Source of the DNA: Propylenella binzhouense
GTDB taxonomy: Bacteria; Pseudomonadota; Alphaproteobacteria; Rhizobiales; Afifellaceae
Assembly: GCF_009866965.1 (NCBI RefSeq)
Contig: NZ_SPKJ01000006.1
Coordinates: 1-64,000, forward strand
DNA length: 64,000 nucleotides
Reading direction: 5' to 3'
The notes beneath the pieces are model-generated. The model ran no database searches and had not been told where the DNA came from. It saw only the letters and a list, made by a program, of their open reading frames with translations. The position numbers and the translations under genes were made by a program. Shown here piece by piece: positions 40,744 to 50,887 of the stretch (its first letter is position 1; each line of letters starts with the position of its first letter).

Positions 40744-42675
40744 ATGGCACCACCTTCCACTCCGCTCCTTGACCGCGTCCGCACGCCGGACGACCTGCGG
40801 AAGCTCCGGGAAGAGGATCTCGGGCAGCTCGCGGCCGAGCTCCGCGCGGAGATGGTCGACGCGGTCTCCGTCACCGGCGGCCACCTCGGGGCCGGGCTCG
40901 GGGTGATCGAGCTGACGGTCGCGCTCCACTATATCTTCGACACCCCGCGCGACCGGCTGATCTGGGACGTCGGCCACCAGGCCTATCCGCACAAGATCCT
41001 GACCGGGCGGCGCGACCGCATCCGGACGCTGCGCCAGGGCGGCGGGCTTTCCGGATTCACGCGCCGGAGCGAGAGCGCGTACGACCCATTCGGAGCGGCC
41101 CACTCCTCGACCTCCATCTCGGCCGGCCTCGGCATGGCGGTCGCGCGCGACCTCTCCGGCGGCGACAACAAGGTCGTCGCCGTGATCGGCGACGGCGCGA
41201 TGTCGGCCGGGATGGCCTATGAGGCGATGAACAATGCGGGCGCGCTGAAATCGCGCCTCATCGTGATCCTCAACGACAACGACATGTCGATCGCGCCGCC
41301 GACGGGCGCGATGCGGGCCCATCTTGCGCGCCTCGTCTCCGGGCGCACCTATCTGACCATCCGCGAGGCGGCGAAGAGCTTCACGAGCCGGCTGCCCCGC
41401 TTCATCCGCGAGAAGGCGCGCCAGACGGAGGAATATGCCCGCGGCTTCTGGACGGGCGGCACCCTCTTCGAGGAGCTCGGCTTCTACTATGTCGGGCCGA
41501 TCGACGGCCACAATCTCGACCATCTCCTTCCGGTTCTGAAGAACGTGCGCGACGCCGACGAGGGCCCGATCCTCGTCCACGTGGTGACGCAGAAGGGCAA
41601 GGGCTACGCCCCAGCCGAGGCCTCCGACGACAAGTATCACGGCGTCGGCAAGTTCAACGTCGTGACCGGCGAGCAGGCCAAGGCCAAGGCGAACGCGCCG
41701 TCCTACACCCGGGTCTTCGCCACCTCCCTCGTCCAGGAGGCGGAGCGGGACGACAAGATCGTCGCCGTCACGGCCGCGATGCCGGCGGGCACCGGGCTCG
41801 ATCTCTTCGGCGAGGCGTTTCCGGCGCGCATGTTCGACGTCGGCATCGCGGAACAGCATGCCGTCACCTTTTCCGCCGGAATGGCGGCGGAGGGCCTGAA
41901 GCCGTTCTGCGCGATCTATTCGACCTTCCTGCAGCGCGCCTACGACCAGGTCGTGCACGACGTCGCGATCCAGAACCTGCCGGTGCGGTTCCCGATCGAT
42001 CGCGCGGGCCTGGTCGGAGCCGACGGCGCCACGCATGCCGGCAGCTTCGACGTCGCCTATCTCGGCTGCGTGCCGAACATGGTCGTCATGGCGGCCGCCG
42101 ACGAGGCGGAGCTCCGCCACATGGTCCGCACCGCCGCCGCCTATGACGAGGGACCGATCGCCTTCCGCTATCCCCGCGGGGAAGGTGTCGGGATCGATCT
42201 TCCGGAGCGCGGCGAGATCCTGACGATCGGCCGCGGCCGGATCCTCCGGGAGGGCACGAAGATCGCCCTCGTCACGCTCGGCGGCCGGCTCCAGGAGGCC
42301 CTCAAGGCGGCGGAGATCCTGGAGACGCACGGCCTTTCGACCACCGTCGCGGACGCCCGCTTCGCCAAGCCGCTCGACACCGACCTCGTGCTCCGGCTCG
42401 CCGCCGAGCACGAGGCGCTGATCACGGTGGAGGAAGGGTCGATCGGCGGCTTCGGAAGCTACGTTCTGGGCACGCTCGCCGAGGCCGGACGGCTCGACGA
42501 CGGACTGACGGTGCGGACGCTCGTACTTCCCGACCGCTTCATCGACCATGACAGGCCGGATGCCATGTACGCCGGGGCCGGGCTCGACGCGCCGGCCATC
42601 GTCGCGAAGGTATTCGAAGCGCTCGGCCGCCGCCCGGTAGAGAAGCGGCCGCGCCTCGGCCAGGCGGGAAGCTGA
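40744..42675 (+). CDS. dxs: 1-deoxy-D-xylulose-5-phosphate synthase
   Basis: 643 residues from the ATG at 40744. The thiamine-diphosphate motif is '[20 protein letters not shown]', preceded by '[20 protein letters not shown]' and '[18 protein letters not shown]'. The transketolase pyrimidine-binding half has '[40 protein letters not shown]'. The C-terminal domain reads '[19 protein letters not shown]'. It condenses pyruvate and glyceraldehyde-3-phosphate in the MEP isoprenoid pathway. Length is normal. Orientation and neighbourhood (SCO1, TlyA, RNA methyltransferase downstream) look chromosomal. Confidence 0.97.
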   Translation: MAPPSTPLLDRVRTPDDLRKLREEDLGQLAAELRAEMVDAVSVTGGHLGAGLGVIELTVALHYIFDTPRDRLIWDVGHQAYPHKILTGRRDRIRTLRQGGGLSGFTRRSESAYDPFGAAHSSTSISAGLGMAVARDLSGGDNKVVAVIGDGAMSAGMAYEAMNNAGALKSRLIVILNDNDMSIAPPTGAMRAHLARLVSGRTYLTIREAAKSFTSRLPRFIREKARQTEEYARGFWTGGTLFEELGFYYVGPIDGHNLDHLLPVLKNVRDADEGPILVHVVTQKGKGYAPAEASDDKYHGVGKFNVVTGEQAKAKANAPSYTRVFATSLVQEAERDDKIVAVTAAMPAGTGLDLFGEAFPARMFDVGIAEQHAVTFSAGMAAEGLKPFCAIYSTFLQRAYDQVVHDVAIQNLPVRFPIDRAGLVGADGATHAGSFDVAYLGCVPNMVVMAAADEAELRHMVRTAAAYDEGPIAFRYPRGEGVGIDLPERGEILTIGRGRILREGTKIALVTLGGRLQEALKAAEILETHGLSTTVADARFAKPLDTDLVLRLAAEHEALITVEEGSIGGFGSYVLGTLAEAGRLDDGLTVRTLVLPDRFIDHDRPDAMYAGAGLDAPAIVAKVFEALGRRPVEKRPRLGQAGS

Positions 42676-42769
42676 GGCGCTCCCGGCCGGCCATGCGTGA
42701 CGAATGGGCGCGGGTGCCGCGTCCAAACGCGCCGTCGGCGGGTGCCGCGCGACCTGCCATATTGAGCGC

Positions 42770-42943
42770 ATGCCGAACCTGCTCCTTCGCCTCTGGCTTC
42801 CGCTTGCCGTCGCGATTCTCCTGACGATCGCCGCCGCGGTGACCTTGACGCGCGCCGAGGAACCGGCTTTCCCCGGCGGGATCCGCTCGGCCGCGGGCAC
42901 GCGAGCCGATCCGCCCGGCGGCTCAATCGGGTTCCGGTCCTGA
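42770..42943 (+). CDS. Small hypothetical membrane or exported protein
   Basis: 57 residues from the ATG at 42770: a basic-hydrophobic N-terminus 'MPNLLLRLWLPLAVAILLTI' that could be a signal anchor, then a short Pro/Gly/Arg-rich tail. The ribosome binding site is weak. It lies between dxs and the SCO1 gene in the same direction. No family recognised; it could be a chance frame. Confidence 0.4.
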   Translation: MPNLLLRLWLPLAVAILLTIAAAVTLTRAEEPAFPGGIRSAAGTRADPPGGSIGFRS

Positions 42944-42961
42944 CCGGCAAGAGGGGACGGC

Positions 42962-43570
42962 ATGAACGCATTGCGTGCGCTGAGGCTCTTTCTCTGGCTG
43001 CTCGTCCCGGTGGCGGCCTTCGTGGCGGCCGGCTACTACTTCACCGTCATCCGGGCGCCTGCCGACAGCGGCGGCGTGGCGGTGAACGCGCCGCTCGGCG
43101 GTCCCTTCCAGCTCGTCGACGGCGACGGCAAGCCGGTCACGGAATCAATCTTCCGCGACGAGCCGAGCGCGGTCTTCTTCGGCTTCACGCATTGCCCCGA
43201 CGTGTGCCCGACGGCTCTCTCCGACATGGCGCAATGGATCGATGCCCTCGGGGCTGACGCCGACCGCATGCGCTTCGTCTTCGTGACCGTCGATCCGGAG
43301 CGCGACACGCCCGAGGTCATGAAGGAATATGTCGGCGCCTTCTCGCCGAAGATCATGGGCGTCACGGGCGAGCCGGCGAAGGTGACGTCGATGCTCGACG
43401 ACTATCACATCTACTACAGGAAGGTGCCGACGGAGGGCGGCGACTACAGCATGGACCATTCCGCCTCGATCTTCCTCCTGAACGAGCGCGGCGAGCTCAC
43501 GGGCACGATCAGCCCGGACGAATCCGGCGACAGCGCCGTGGCGAAACTGAAGCGACTTGTGGCAGGATAG
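42962..43570 (+). CDS. SCO1/SenC-family copper chaperone / thiol protein
   Basis: 202 residues. An N-terminal membrane anchor (about 8-27) precedes a thioredoxin-like domain with the copper-binding motif 'FGFTHCPDVCPTALSDM' and the distal His in 'MDHSASIFLLNE'. 'MRFVFVTVDPERDTPEVMKEYVGAF' is the SCO1 signature. Such proteins deliver copper to the CuA centre of cytochrome c oxidase and face the periplasm. Length is typical. Confidence 0.95.
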   Translation: MNALRALRLFLWLLVPVAAFVAAGYYFTVIRAPADSGGVAVNAPLGGPFQLVDGDGKPVTESIFRDEPSAVFFGFTHCPDVCPTALSDMAQWIDALGADADRMRFVFVTVDPERDTPEVMKEYVGAFSPKIMGVTGEPAKVTSMLDDYHIYYRKVPTEGGDYSMDHSASIFLLNERGELTGTISPDESGDSAVAKLKRLVAG

Positions 43571-43596
43571 GTCCGGAACCTGATCGGGCCAGCACC

Positions 43597-43737
43597 ATGG
43601 ACCTCACCTCTTCCGGCCTGCGCGTCGTCGTCCTCGCCTTCGGCGTGGTCGCCCTCCTTGCCGGTGCCGGCTGGGCCGTCTACGGCGACGAGATCTTTCT
43701 TTCCATCCTCATGGCCGGGATCGCCGGCTGCCTCTGA
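43597..43737 (+). CDS. Small membrane protein (46 residues)
   Basis: From the ATG at 43597 to TGA at 43735-43737. The chain has two hydrophobic runs ('GLRVVVLAFGVVALLAGAGW' and 'IFLSILMAGIAGCL') with a short polar turn, so it probably spans the membrane once or twice. It starts 26 bp after the SCO1 stop in the same direction. No family recognised. Confidence 0.45.
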   Translation: MDLTSSGLRVVVLAFGVVALLAGAGWAVYGDEIFLSILMAGIAGCL

Positions 43738-43777
43738 ACGATTGCGCGGCCGGACGATCCGGCCCATCTAGCGCGCG

Positions 43778-44521
43778 ATGAACACGCGGCAGCGTCTCGA
43801 CGAGGCTCTGGTTGCGGCCGGCCTCGCGCCGAGCCGCTCGCGCGCACGCGACATGGTCCTGCGCGGCACGGTCTCCATCGACGGCGTGCGAGGAGAGCGG
43901 CCCGGCCAGCGCGTTTCGCCGGACGCGGTCCTCGCGGTCGCCGATCCCGCCGCCAGCTATGTGTCGCGCGCCGCGCTGAAGCTCGTCGCCGCCCTCGATT
44001 CCTTCGGCTACGACCCGTCCGGGCGGGTCTGCCTCGATCTCGGGTCCTCGACCGGCGGCTTCACGCAGGTCCTGCTCCGGCGCGACGCCCGCCGCGTGCA
44101 CGCGGTCGATGTCGGCCGGGACCAGCTCGATCCCGTCCTTGCCGGCGATCCGCGCGTGCGGAGCCGGGAAGGCCTCAACGCCCGCGAGCTGACCGCCGCT
44201 CATCTTGACGGCGACCCGATCGAAGCCGTCGTGTCGGATCTGAGCTTCATCAGCCTGACGGTCGCGCTGCCGCCGGCGCTCGCGCTGGCCGCCTCGGGCG
44301 CCTGGGGCGTGTTTCTGGTGAAGCCGCAATTCGAGGTCGGCCGCGAGGGCATCGGCCGGGGCGGGATCGTCCGGGATCCGGGTCTCGCCGAGGCCGCCGC
44401 CGAGCGGGTCGCCGGCTGGCTCGCGGCCCGGTCCGGATGGACCGTCGACGCGCTGATCCCGTCCCCGATCGCAGGCGGAGACGGCAACCGGGAGTTCCTG
44501 CTCGGGGGCCGCCATGGCTGA
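43778..44521 (+). CDS. tlyA: TlyA-family rRNA 2'-O-methyltransferase / hemolysin
   Basis: 247 residues. An N-terminal S4 RNA-binding domain ('RLDEALVAAGLAPSRSRARDMVLRGTVSIDG') is followed by an FtsJ-like SAM domain: 'CLDLGSSTGGFTQVLLRRDARRVHAVDVGRDQL', 'VVSDLSFISLTVALPPALAL', 'FLVKPQFEVGREGIGRGGIVRD'. Members methylate 16S and 23S rRNA. Its stop overlaps the next start by 8 bp, so the two RNA methyltransferases are translationally coupled. The dxs-SCO1-TlyA order is consistent with a core alphaproteobacterial locus. Confidence 0.93.
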   Translation: MNTRQRLDEALVAAGLAPSRSRARDMVLRGTVSIDGVRGERPGQRVSPDAVLAVADPAASYVSRAALKLVAALDSFGYDPSGRVCLDLGSSTGGFTQVLLRRDARRVHAVDVGRDQLDPVLAGDPRVRSREGLNARELTAAHLDGDPIEAVVSDLSFISLTVALPPALALAASGAWGVFLVKPQFEVGREGIGRGGIVRDPGLAEAAAERVAGWLAARSGWTVDALIPSPIAGGDGNREFLLGGRHG

Positions 44522-45743
44522 GACGGTGCGGGTCGCCGCGCTCGGCCATCGCGGCGACGGCGTGGCGGCGGGCCCGGAGGGAGCGCTCTACGTTCCCTTC
44601 ACGCTTCCCGGCGAAGAGGTGCGGATCGAGCGTGCCGGCACGCGCGCGCGGCTTCTCGAAATCATGGCGCCGAGCCCCGAACGCGTCGCCCCCGCCTGCC
44701 CGCATTTCGGGCTCTGCGGCGGCTGCCAGCTCCAGATGATGTCGCTCGATGCGGCCCGTTCCCTGAAGCGGCGCTTCGTCGCGGATGCGCTCGCGCGGGA
44801 AGGGATCGGAGCCGAACCGGCGGAGACGATCGGCGTCGATCCGGCCAGCCGGCGGCGCGCGGCGCTCACCGCCGTGAAGGCCGGCGACCGCGTGCTCCTC
44901 GGCTTCAACGAGCGAAACTCCAACCGCCTCGTCGACCTTGAACGCTGCGTGGTCCTCGTGCCCGGGATCGCCGGACGGCTGCCGGCGATCCGCCGTCTGC
45001 TTGCGCCGCTGCTCGCGCCGAGAAAGCCGGCGCGGGTGACCGTCCTTGCGACCGGCACCGGCCTCGACATCGCCGTCGAAGGAACGGCGCGGCGCGGCCC
45101 GGGGCGGCTTCCGCATCTTCTCGAGCTCGCGGAAGCGGCCGGCATCGCCCGCCTCAGCCTCGACGGCGAGGTGCTGCTCGGGCTCGCCGAGCCGCGGCTC
45201 GCGGTCGGCGGCCTGGACATCGTCCCGCCGCCCGGCGCCTTCGTGCAGGCCTCCGCCGAAGCGGAGGCGGCGATGACCCGCCTCGTCGTCCGGCATCTCG
45301 CCGGCGCCGGGAACGTGGTCGACCTCTTCGCCGGGCTCGGCACGTTCAGCCTGGCGCTCGCCCGCACGGCACGCGTGACCGCCGTGGAATCGGCCGGTCC
45401 CGCTCTCGACGCCCTTGCGGCGGCCGCACGCCGCGCGACCGGCCTCAAGCCGATCCGGACCGAGCGCCGGGACCTCTTCGCCTTCCCGCTCGCGGAGGGC
45501 GAGCTCGCCCGCTTCGACGGCGCCGTGTTCGACCCGCCGCGGGCAGGCGCGAAAGCGCAGGCCGCCCTGCTCGCGCGGTCCACGATCGGCCGCATTGCTG
45601 CGGTCTCCTGCAATCCGGCGAGCTTCGCCCGGGACGCCCGCCTGCTCGTCGACGGCGGCTATCGGCTGGAGACGGTGGTCCCGGTCGATCAGTTCGTCCA
45701 TTCCGCCGAAGTGGAGGTCGTCGGGCTCTTCGTCCGGACCTGA
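44514..45743 (+). CDS. Class I SAM-dependent RNA methyltransferase (TrmA/RlmD type)
   Basis: 409 residues. Fe-S cluster cysteines appear in 'CPHFGLCGGCQLQMM' plus Cys in 'LERCVVLVPG'; the methyltransferase domain has 'VVDLFAGLGTFSLALARTARVTAVESAGPALDAL', 'FDGAVFDPPRAGAKAQ' and the catalytic Cys region 'IAAVSCNPASFARDARLLVDGG'. It methylates C5 of uridine in tRNA or 23S rRNA; which position cannot be read. Overlap with tlyA supports a shared operon. Confidence 0.92.
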   Translation: MAETVRVAALGHRGDGVAAGPEGALYVPFTLPGEEVRIERAGTRARLLEIMAPSPERVAPACPHFGLCGGCQLQMMSLDAARSLKRRFVADALAREGIGAEPAETIGVDPASRRRAALTAVKAGDRVLLGFNERNSNRLVDLERCVVLVPGIAGRLPAIRRLLAPLLAPRKPARVTVLATGTGLDIAVEGTARRGPGRLPHLLELAEAAGIARLSLDGEVLLGLAEPRLAVGGLDIVPPPGAFVQASAEAEAAMTRLVVRHLAGAGNVVDLFAGLGTFSLALARTARVTAVESAGPALDALAAAARRATGLKPIRTERRDLFAFPLAEGELARFDGAVFDPPRAGAKAQAALLARSTIGRIAAVSCNPASFARDARLLVDGGYRLETVVPVDQFVHSAEVEVVGLFVRT

Positions 45744-45813
45744 CCCCGCACTGCGGCAAGAGGAAGCTGGACGGCGCGTGGCGCCGCACCATCTCCCCTG
45801 CGGAGAGATCGGA

Positions 45814-46899
45814 ATGGCTGAGACAGGCTTCGAACGTTGGACCAACAGGCTGACCTTCGCCGCGCGGCAGGGCGCCCGGGTGGCCTGGTACGCGGGGCAC
45901 GGCGCGGCGCTGCGCCGGATGGTGCGCCGCATCGAAGCCGAGAACCCGCACTGGCGGAAGCGGATCGAGCGGCCCTCCGTCCCGGTGCCGGGCATGCGCG
46001 ATCTGCTCGGCGGCGTGCGCGCGCTCCTCGCCCGCGACCTGGCCAATGTCGAAGCCGGCTTCTATCCGCTGCCCGACGACGAGGACGGCGATCTCGGCGC
46101 GCTCCTCGAGCGGAGCCGCGCCTTCTTCCGCGACGCGCCGGAGGTCGTGCGGCGGCGGCACGCGCAAGGCGGCCATGCCGAGGTGCTCGAGCGGGCCGGC
46201 GCGGAAGGCAGCCGCCGCCCGGACTATTACATGCAGAACTTCCACTTCCAGAGCGGCGGCTGGATGACCGAGGAATCCGCGCAGCTCTACGACATGCAGG
46301 TGGAAGTGCTGTTCTCCGGCGCGGCGAACGCCATGCGCCGGCAGGCGCTGCCGCCGATCGCGCGCGAGATCGCCGGCCGCGACCAGCGCGACATACGCAA
46401 CGCCGACCTCGCCTGCGGTCCGGGCACCTTCATCACCCAGCTCCGGCGCGCCTTCCCGCGGCTGCCCACGATCGCGCTCGACCTGTCCGAGGCCTATCTC
46501 CAGGAGGCGCGCCGGCGGGTCGGGCGCGCGCCCGGCATCTATCCCGTGGTGGCCAAGGCCGAAGCGATTCCGCTCGCCGACGGCGCGCTCGAGCTCGCCA
46601 CCTCGATCTACCTCTTTCACGAGCTGCCCGAAGAGGTGCGACGGGCGGTCGCCGCCGAGATGGCGCGCGTGGTTCGGCCGGGCGGCCTGCTGGTCGTGGT
46701 CGATTCGCTCCAGGCCGGCGACGAGCCGCGCTATGACGGGCTCCTGGAGATCTTTCCGCAGCTCTTTCACGAGCCCTACTTCAAGACCTATCTCCGGGAT
46801 CCGCTCGAGGCCGTGTTCGAAGGCGCGGGTTTCGCGGTCGAGGAGCGGACGAACGCGTTCCTCTCGAAGGTCCTGCAGTTGCGGAGACGGCCGGCATGA
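45814..46899 (+). CDS. Class I SAM-dependent methyltransferase
   Basis: 361 residues from the ATG at 45814, preceded by GGAGAGA. The SAM-binding motif I is 'NADLACGPGTFITQLRRAFP', followed by 'TIALDLSEAYLQEARRR', 'VVAKAEAIPLADGALELATSIYLFHELPEEVRRAVAAEMARVVRPGG' (motifs II and post-motif) and 'VDSLQAG'. The N-terminal 190 residues are helical and not familiar. Substrate unknown. It overlaps the next small gene by 4 bp. Confidence 0.85.
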   Translation: MAETGFERWTNRLTFAARQGARVAWYAGHGAALRRMVRRIEAENPHWRKRIERPSVPVPGMRDLLGGVRALLARDLANVEAGFYPLPDDEDGDLGALLERSRAFFRDAPEVVRRRHAQGGHAEVLERAGAEGSRRPDYYMQNFHFQSGGWMTEESAQLYDMQVEVLFSGAANAMRRQALPPIAREIAGRDQRDIRNADLACGPGTFITQLRRAFPRLPTIALDLSEAYLQEARRRVGRAPGIYPVVAKAEAIPLADGALELATSIYLFHELPEEVRRAVAAEMARVVRPGGLLVVVDSLQAGDEPRYDGLLEIFPQLFHEPYFKTYLRDPLEAVFEGAGFAVEERTNAFLSKVLQLRRRPA

Positions 46900-47201
46900 T
46901 CCGCAGGCTGCTGATCTATCTCCTCGCCGCGCTCTGCCTGCTGCTGGGGCTCGCCTTCATGGTGACGCCCATCCCGCTCGGCCTGCCGCTTCTTGCTACC
47001 GGATTGATCCTCGTCACGGCGACGAGCCGGCGGGCGGCCGGGCTCGTGCTCGCCAGCCGTCGCGGCGTCCCGCTCGTCGACCGCTCGATCGGATTTCTCG
47101 AGGCGCATTCCGGGCCGCGCCTTCGCCGCGCGCTGCGGCGCACCCGCCCGGGGCGGCTGCCGAGGCGGATCCCGCCGATCGCCGGGGCGGGCCCCGCCTG
47201 A
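46896..47201 (+). CDS. Small membrane protein, hypothetical
   Basis: 101 residues from the ATG that overlaps the methyltransferase stop by 4 bp. Two close hydrophobic segments ('LLIYLLAALCLLLGLAFMVT' and 'LGLPLLATGLILVTATSRRA') form a hairpin; the rest is Arg-rich and likely cytosolic ('LRRALRRTRPGRLPRR'). The 'TPIPLGLPLL' centre resembles the PGPGW-type small membrane proteins. Function unknown. It is convergent with ribB, whose stop lies 6 bp away. Confidence 0.65.
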   Translation: MIRRLLIYLLAALCLLLGLAFMVTPIPLGLPLLATGLILVTATSRRAAGLVLASRRGVPLVDRSIGFLEAHSGPRLRRALRRTRPGRLPRRIPPIAGAGPA

Positions 47202-47207
47202 CCGGCG

Positions 47208-48317
47208 TCAACCCTCGAGGAGGTCGGTGTCCTCGATCTCGATGCCGAAGCCGCCGAGCCCGACATAGCGGCGCTCGCGCGAGGCGATGAGCCGGATCGA
47301 GCGGACGCCGAGATCCTTCAGGATCTGGGCGCCGAGGCCGATCTCGCGCCATTCGAGCTCGCGCGCCTGCGCGGAGCCGTGCTCCTCGTCGGAGCGCGAG
47401 GCGTCGCGCGTGCGGATCCCCGAGCGGGCGACGCCGACCGCGCCCTCGCGCAGATAGATGATGACCCCGCGCTGTTCGCGGGCGAGCCGCTCGATGATGG
47501 CGTCGAGCCGGCCGGGGCGGCCGAAGACGTGCTCCGCCACGTCTTCCATCTGAAGGCGCACCGGAATTCCCTTTCCGTCGCCGATCTCGCCGAACGTCAC
47601 CGCGAGGTGGTGCATCGGATCGAAGGGCGTGCGGAACACGGTGACGGTGGCCGGCCCGTGCGCGGTCTCCATTCCGAAGCTGTTGAGCCGCTCGATCAGC
47701 CGCTCGGAACGCTGGCGGTACGTGATGAGGTCCGCCACCGAGACCGAGAGCAGGCCGTGCGTCGCCGCGAAGGCGGCGACCTGCGCGCCGCGCATGACGG
47801 TGCCGTCGTCGTTCACCAGCTCGGCGAGCACGCCGACCGGCGTGAGCCCGGCGAGCTTGCAGAGGTCGACGCAGGCCTCGGTATGGCCGGACCGCATCAG
47901 AACGCCGCCGTCGCGCGCAATCAGCGGGAAGACGTGGCCGGGCCTGACGAAGTCCGAGGGGCCGGCATTGTCGTTCGCCAGGCCGCGCACCGTCGCCGTA
48001 CGCTCTTCGGCCGAGATGCCGGTCGTCAGATTGTGGCGGAAGTCGACCGAGACCGTGAAGGCGGTGCCGAGCGGCGCGTCGTTGGAGGCGACCATCGGGT
48101 CGAGCCGGAGGCGGCGGGCATGGTCTCCGGTCAGCGGCGCGCAGACGATGCCGCTCGTATGGCGGACGATGAACGCCATCTTCTCGGCGGTGCAGTGCTG
48201 GGCGGCGACGAAGAGGTCGCCCTCGTTCTCGCGGTCGTCGTCGTCCGTGACGACGACGAGTTCCCCGCGCTTGAAAGCTTCGATCGCCGCAGCGACCCGT
48301 TCGATGGGATCGGTCAT
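47208..48317 (-). CDS. ribB: 3,4-dihydroxy-2-butanone-4-phosphate synthase with degenerate GTP cyclohydrolase II half
   Basis: 369 residues from the ATG at 48317. The N-terminal 200 residues are RibB: '[36 protein letters not shown]' with the catalytic D-R-E-N-E-G-D, and '[26 protein letters not shown]'. The C-terminal half aligns with RibA, but the zinc-binding cysteines (C-x-T-G-D-x-F-x-S-x-R-C-D-C pattern) are missing; instead it reads '[19 protein letters not shown]'. Thus only the RibB step (ribulose-5-phosphate to the four-carbon riboflavin precursor) should work, as in the RibBX group described in Alphaproteobacteria. It overlaps aroC by 4 bp. Confidence 0.92.
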   Translation of the reverse strand: MTDPIERVAAAIEAFKRGELVVVTDDDDRENEGDLFVAAQHCTAEKMAFIVRHTSGIVCAPLTGDHARRLRLDPMVASNDAPLGTAFTVSVDFRHNLTTGISAEERTATVRGLANDNAGPSDFVRPGHVFPLIARDGGVLMRSGHTEACVDLCKLAGLTPVGVLAELVNDDGTVMRGAQVAAFAATHGLLSVSVADLITYRQRSERLIERLNSFGMETAHGPATVTVFRTPFDPMHHLAVTFGEIGDGKGIPVRLQMEDVAEHVFGRPGRLDAIIERLAREQRGVIIYLREGAVGVARSGIRTRDASRSDEEHGSAQARELEWREIGLGAQILKDLGVRSIRLIASRERRYVGLGGFGIEIEDTDLLEG

Positions 48318-49423
48318 GTTCTTGAAGTGCTCTCGGATCCGGTCTGTGCGCGATGGCGCAGATAGTGGTCGGCAAGGACGATGGCGAGCATCGCCTCGCC
48401 GACGGGAACGGCGCGGATGCCCACGCAGGGGTCGTGCCGGCCCTTGGTGACGATGTCGACGTTCTCGCCCCGGCGCGTGATGCCCTGCACCGGCACGAGC
48501 AGGGACGAGGTCGGCTTGACGGCGAAGCGGACCACGATCGGCTGTCCCGTCGAGATGCCGCCGAGGATGCCGCCCGCTCTGTTGGAGAGGAAGACGGGCC
48601 TTCCGTCCGGACCGGCGCGCATGGCGTCGGCGTTCTCCTCGCCCCGGAGCCGCGCCGCCTCGAAGCCGGCCCCGATCTCCACGCCCTTGACGGCGTTGAT
48701 CGACATCATCGCGGCCGCGAGGTCCTGGTCGAGCTTGCCGTAGACCGGCGCGCCGAGGCCGACGGGCACCCCCTCGGCCACGACCTCGACGACGGCGCCG
48801 ACGGAGGATCCCGCCTTCCTGATGCCGTCGAGATAGGTCGCCCAGCGTTCGGCGGTCTGCGGATCGGGACAGAAGAAGGGGTTCTTCTCCACCACGTCCC
48901 AGTCCCAGGCGGCACGGTCGATGTCGATCTCGCCGATCGAGACGAGCGCGCCCCGGATCGAAACCCCGGGCAGGAGCTTGCGGGCGATCGCGCCGGCCGC
49001 CACCCGCATCGCGGTCTCGCGCGCCGAGGACCGTCCTCCGCCGCGATAGTCGCGCAGCCCGTACTTGGCGTCGTAGGTGTAGTCGGCGTGGCCGGGCCGG
49101 TAGCGGTCGCGGATCTCGGAATAGTCCTTCGAGCGCTGGTCGACATTGTCGATCTGCAGCGCGATCGGCGTCCCCGTGGTCACGAGCCCGCCGGTCTCGT
49201 CGTCCTCGAAAACGCCCGAGAGGATGCGGACCTCGTCGGGCTCGCGCCGCTGCGTCGTATAGCGCGATTGTCCCGGCCGCCGCCGGTCGAGCTCGGCCTG
49301 GATCTCGGCCGCCGAGATCGGCAGCCCCGGCGGGCACCCGTCCACCACGCAGCCGATCGCGGGCCCGTGGCTTTCGCCCCAGGTGGTCACGCGGAAAAGA
49401 TGGCCGAAGGTGTTGTGGGACAT
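48314..49423 (-). CDS. aroC: Chorismate synthase
   Basis: 369 residues from the ATG at 49423. '[26 protein letters not shown]' is the family signature near the N-terminus, followed by '[26 protein letters not shown]' and '[27 protein letters not shown]'. It converts EPSP to chorismate and needs reduced FMN. Its stop overlaps ribB by 4 bp, pairing an FMN-requiring enzyme with a riboflavin-synthesis gene. The aroC-ribB coupling is consistent with a core locus. Confidence 0.97.
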   Translation of the reverse strand: MSHNTFGHLFRVTTWGESHGPAIGCVVDGCPPGLPISAAEIQAELDRRRPGQSRYTTQRREPDEVRILSGVFEDDETGGLVTTGTPIALQIDNVDQRSKDYSEIRDRYRPGHADYTYDAKYGLRDYRGGGRSSARETAMRVAAGAIARKLLPGVSIRGALVSIGEIDIDRAAWDWDVVEKNPFFCPDPQTAERWATYLDGIRKAGSSVGAVVEVVAEGVPVGLGAPVYGKLDQDLAAAMMSINAVKGVEIGAGFEAARLRGEENADAMRAGPDGRPVFLSNRAGGILGGISTGQPIVVRFAVKPTSSLLVPVQGITRRGENVDIVTKGRHDPCVGIRAVPVGEAMLAIVLADHYLRHRAQTGSESTSRT

Positions 49424-49473
49424 CGAAGGGAGCCGAGATCGTGTTGATCTCATAGAAAGCCCGGTGCCGGGGG

Positions 49474-50775
49474 TCAAACGGCGATCGGCGTTCTTACGGG
49501 CGCCGAGGCGCGCCTCAGCCGCCGCGGGCGGTGCGCGCGCGTACGGCCCGCTCGTCGAAGAGCGCGACCAGCCAGATCGCGAAGCCGGCGGCCGCGAGCG
49601 CGGCACCCACCCAGCCGGTCGAGGCCCAGCCCCAGCCCGGCAGCGATGGCGAGACCGCCGAGCCAGGGTCCGATCGCGTTCGCGACGTTGAAGGCGCTGT
49701 GGTTGAGCGCCGCCGCGAGCGTCTGCGCGTCCTCGGCGACGTCCATCAGGCGCGTCTGCAGAACGGGCGCAAGCCCTCCGCCCATGCCGATCAGGAAGGC
49801 GAACACGGCGACGGCGACCGCGTCCTGCACCGCGAAGGGATAGAGCGCGAGCACGGCCGCGCTCCAGACGAGCATGCCTCCGGCCGTCCGCATCAGCCCG
49901 CGATCCGCGAACCACGAGGCGATGAGCGTTCCCGCGGTCATCCCGAAGCCGAAGACGCAGAGAACGACCGGCACGAAAGCCGGCGATACGCCGGTGACCT
50001 CGATCAGCGTCGAAGCCGCGTAGGAATAGACGGCGAACAGGCCGCCGAAGCCGATCGCACCGATGGCGAGCGTCAGCCAGACCTGCCTGCGCCGCAGTGC
50101 GCCGAGCTCCCGGAGCGGGCTTGCGCCGCCGGCGGGCCGGTCGTGCGGCACGAGGAGCCAGACGAGCGCGGCCGTCAGGATCGCGAGCACGCCGACAACG
50201 CCGAAACCCCAGCGCCAGCCGAGCGCCTGGCCGAGCCAGTTGGCGAGCGGCACGCCGGCTATGGTGGCGATGGTGAGGCCGAGCATCATCCGCGCCACCG
50301 CCTGCGTCCGCCGGTGCAGCGGCACGAGCGATGCCGCGACAAGGGCCGCCACGCCGAAATAGGCGCCGTGCGGGAGCCCGCTCAGGAACCGGAAGACCAG
50401 CATCCAGCCGTAGGACGGGGCGAGCGCGGCAAGCACGTTGGCGGCCGCGAACAACGCCATCAGGCCGATGAGCAGCGTGCGGCGGGCGACCTTCGCCGCC
50501 AGCACGGCGATCACGGGGGCGCCGACCACGACGCCGAGCGCATAGGCGCTGATGACGTGTCCCGCCGTCGGCTCGTCGATCCCGAGCCCGCGCGCGAAAT
50601 AGGGAAGCAGGCTCATTGCCGCGAACTCGGTCGTGCCGATCGCGAACCCGCCCATGGAGAGCGCGAAGAGGACCGCACCCGGGCGGACGGTCCGCTCCGC
50701 CTCCGCCGCCCGGGAGCCAATGAGCGGATCGGCCGGCAGGCACAACCCGCCGGCTTGCGAGCTGGTGGAAGTCAT
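49474..50775 (-). CDS. MFS transporter (DHA1, AraJ-like), C-terminus apparently frameshifted
   Basis: 433 residues as read, with 11 to 12 membrane helices. N-terminal '[31 protein letters not shown]' contains the T-T-E-F motif of DHA1 efflux pumps, and '[50 protein letters not shown]' follows. After about residue 378 ('[10 protein letters not shown]') the frame turns Arg-rich and non-membrane. The neighbouring frame continues with '[31 protein letters not shown]' and stops at 49515, which is the expected last helix. A one-base shift near 49628-49640 is the simplest explanation: either a real mutation or a sequence error. It probably exports a small drug, sugar or metabolite. Confidence 0.85.
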   Translation of the reverse strand: MTSTSSQAGGLCLPADPLIGSRAAEAERTVRPGAVLFALSMGGFAIGTTEFAAMSLLPYFARGLGIDEPTAGHVISAYALGVVVGAPVIAVLAAKVARRTLLIGLMALFAAANVLAALAPSYGWMLVFRFLSGLPHGAYFGVAALVAASLVPLHRRTQAVARMMLGLTIATIAGVPLANWLGQALGWRWGFGVVGVLAILTAALVWLLVPHDRPAGGASPLRELGALRRRQVWLTLAIGAIGFGGLFAVYSYAASTLIEVTGVSPAFVPVVLCVFGFGMTAGTLIASWFADRGLMRTAGGMLVWSAAVLALYPFAVQDAVAVAVFAFLIGMGGGLAPVLQTRLMDVAEDAQTLAAALNHSAFNVANAIGPWLGGLAIAAGLGLGLDRLGGCRARGRRLRDLAGRALRRAGRTRAHRPRRLRRASAPVRTPIAV

Positions 50776-50869
50776 CTCGAAGCGTGTCCCTGGGAAGAGC
50801 CGGTTCCGGCCCTTGGCGGAGGAGAGAATAGGGTCCGCCGGAAGGGGGCGCCACCGCCGCGAACGCCCG

Positions 50870-50887
50870 ATCTCGCATATGCGAGAT
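50870..50887. promoter_or_regulatory. Perfect 18-bp palindrome upstream of the MFS gene
   Basis: ATCTCGCATATGCGAGAT is identical to its reverse complement. It lies 95 bp upstream of the MFS start in a gap of about 250 bp between the MFS and AAA ATPase genes. No regulator gene is adjacent, so the binding protein is unknown. Confidence 0.6.
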
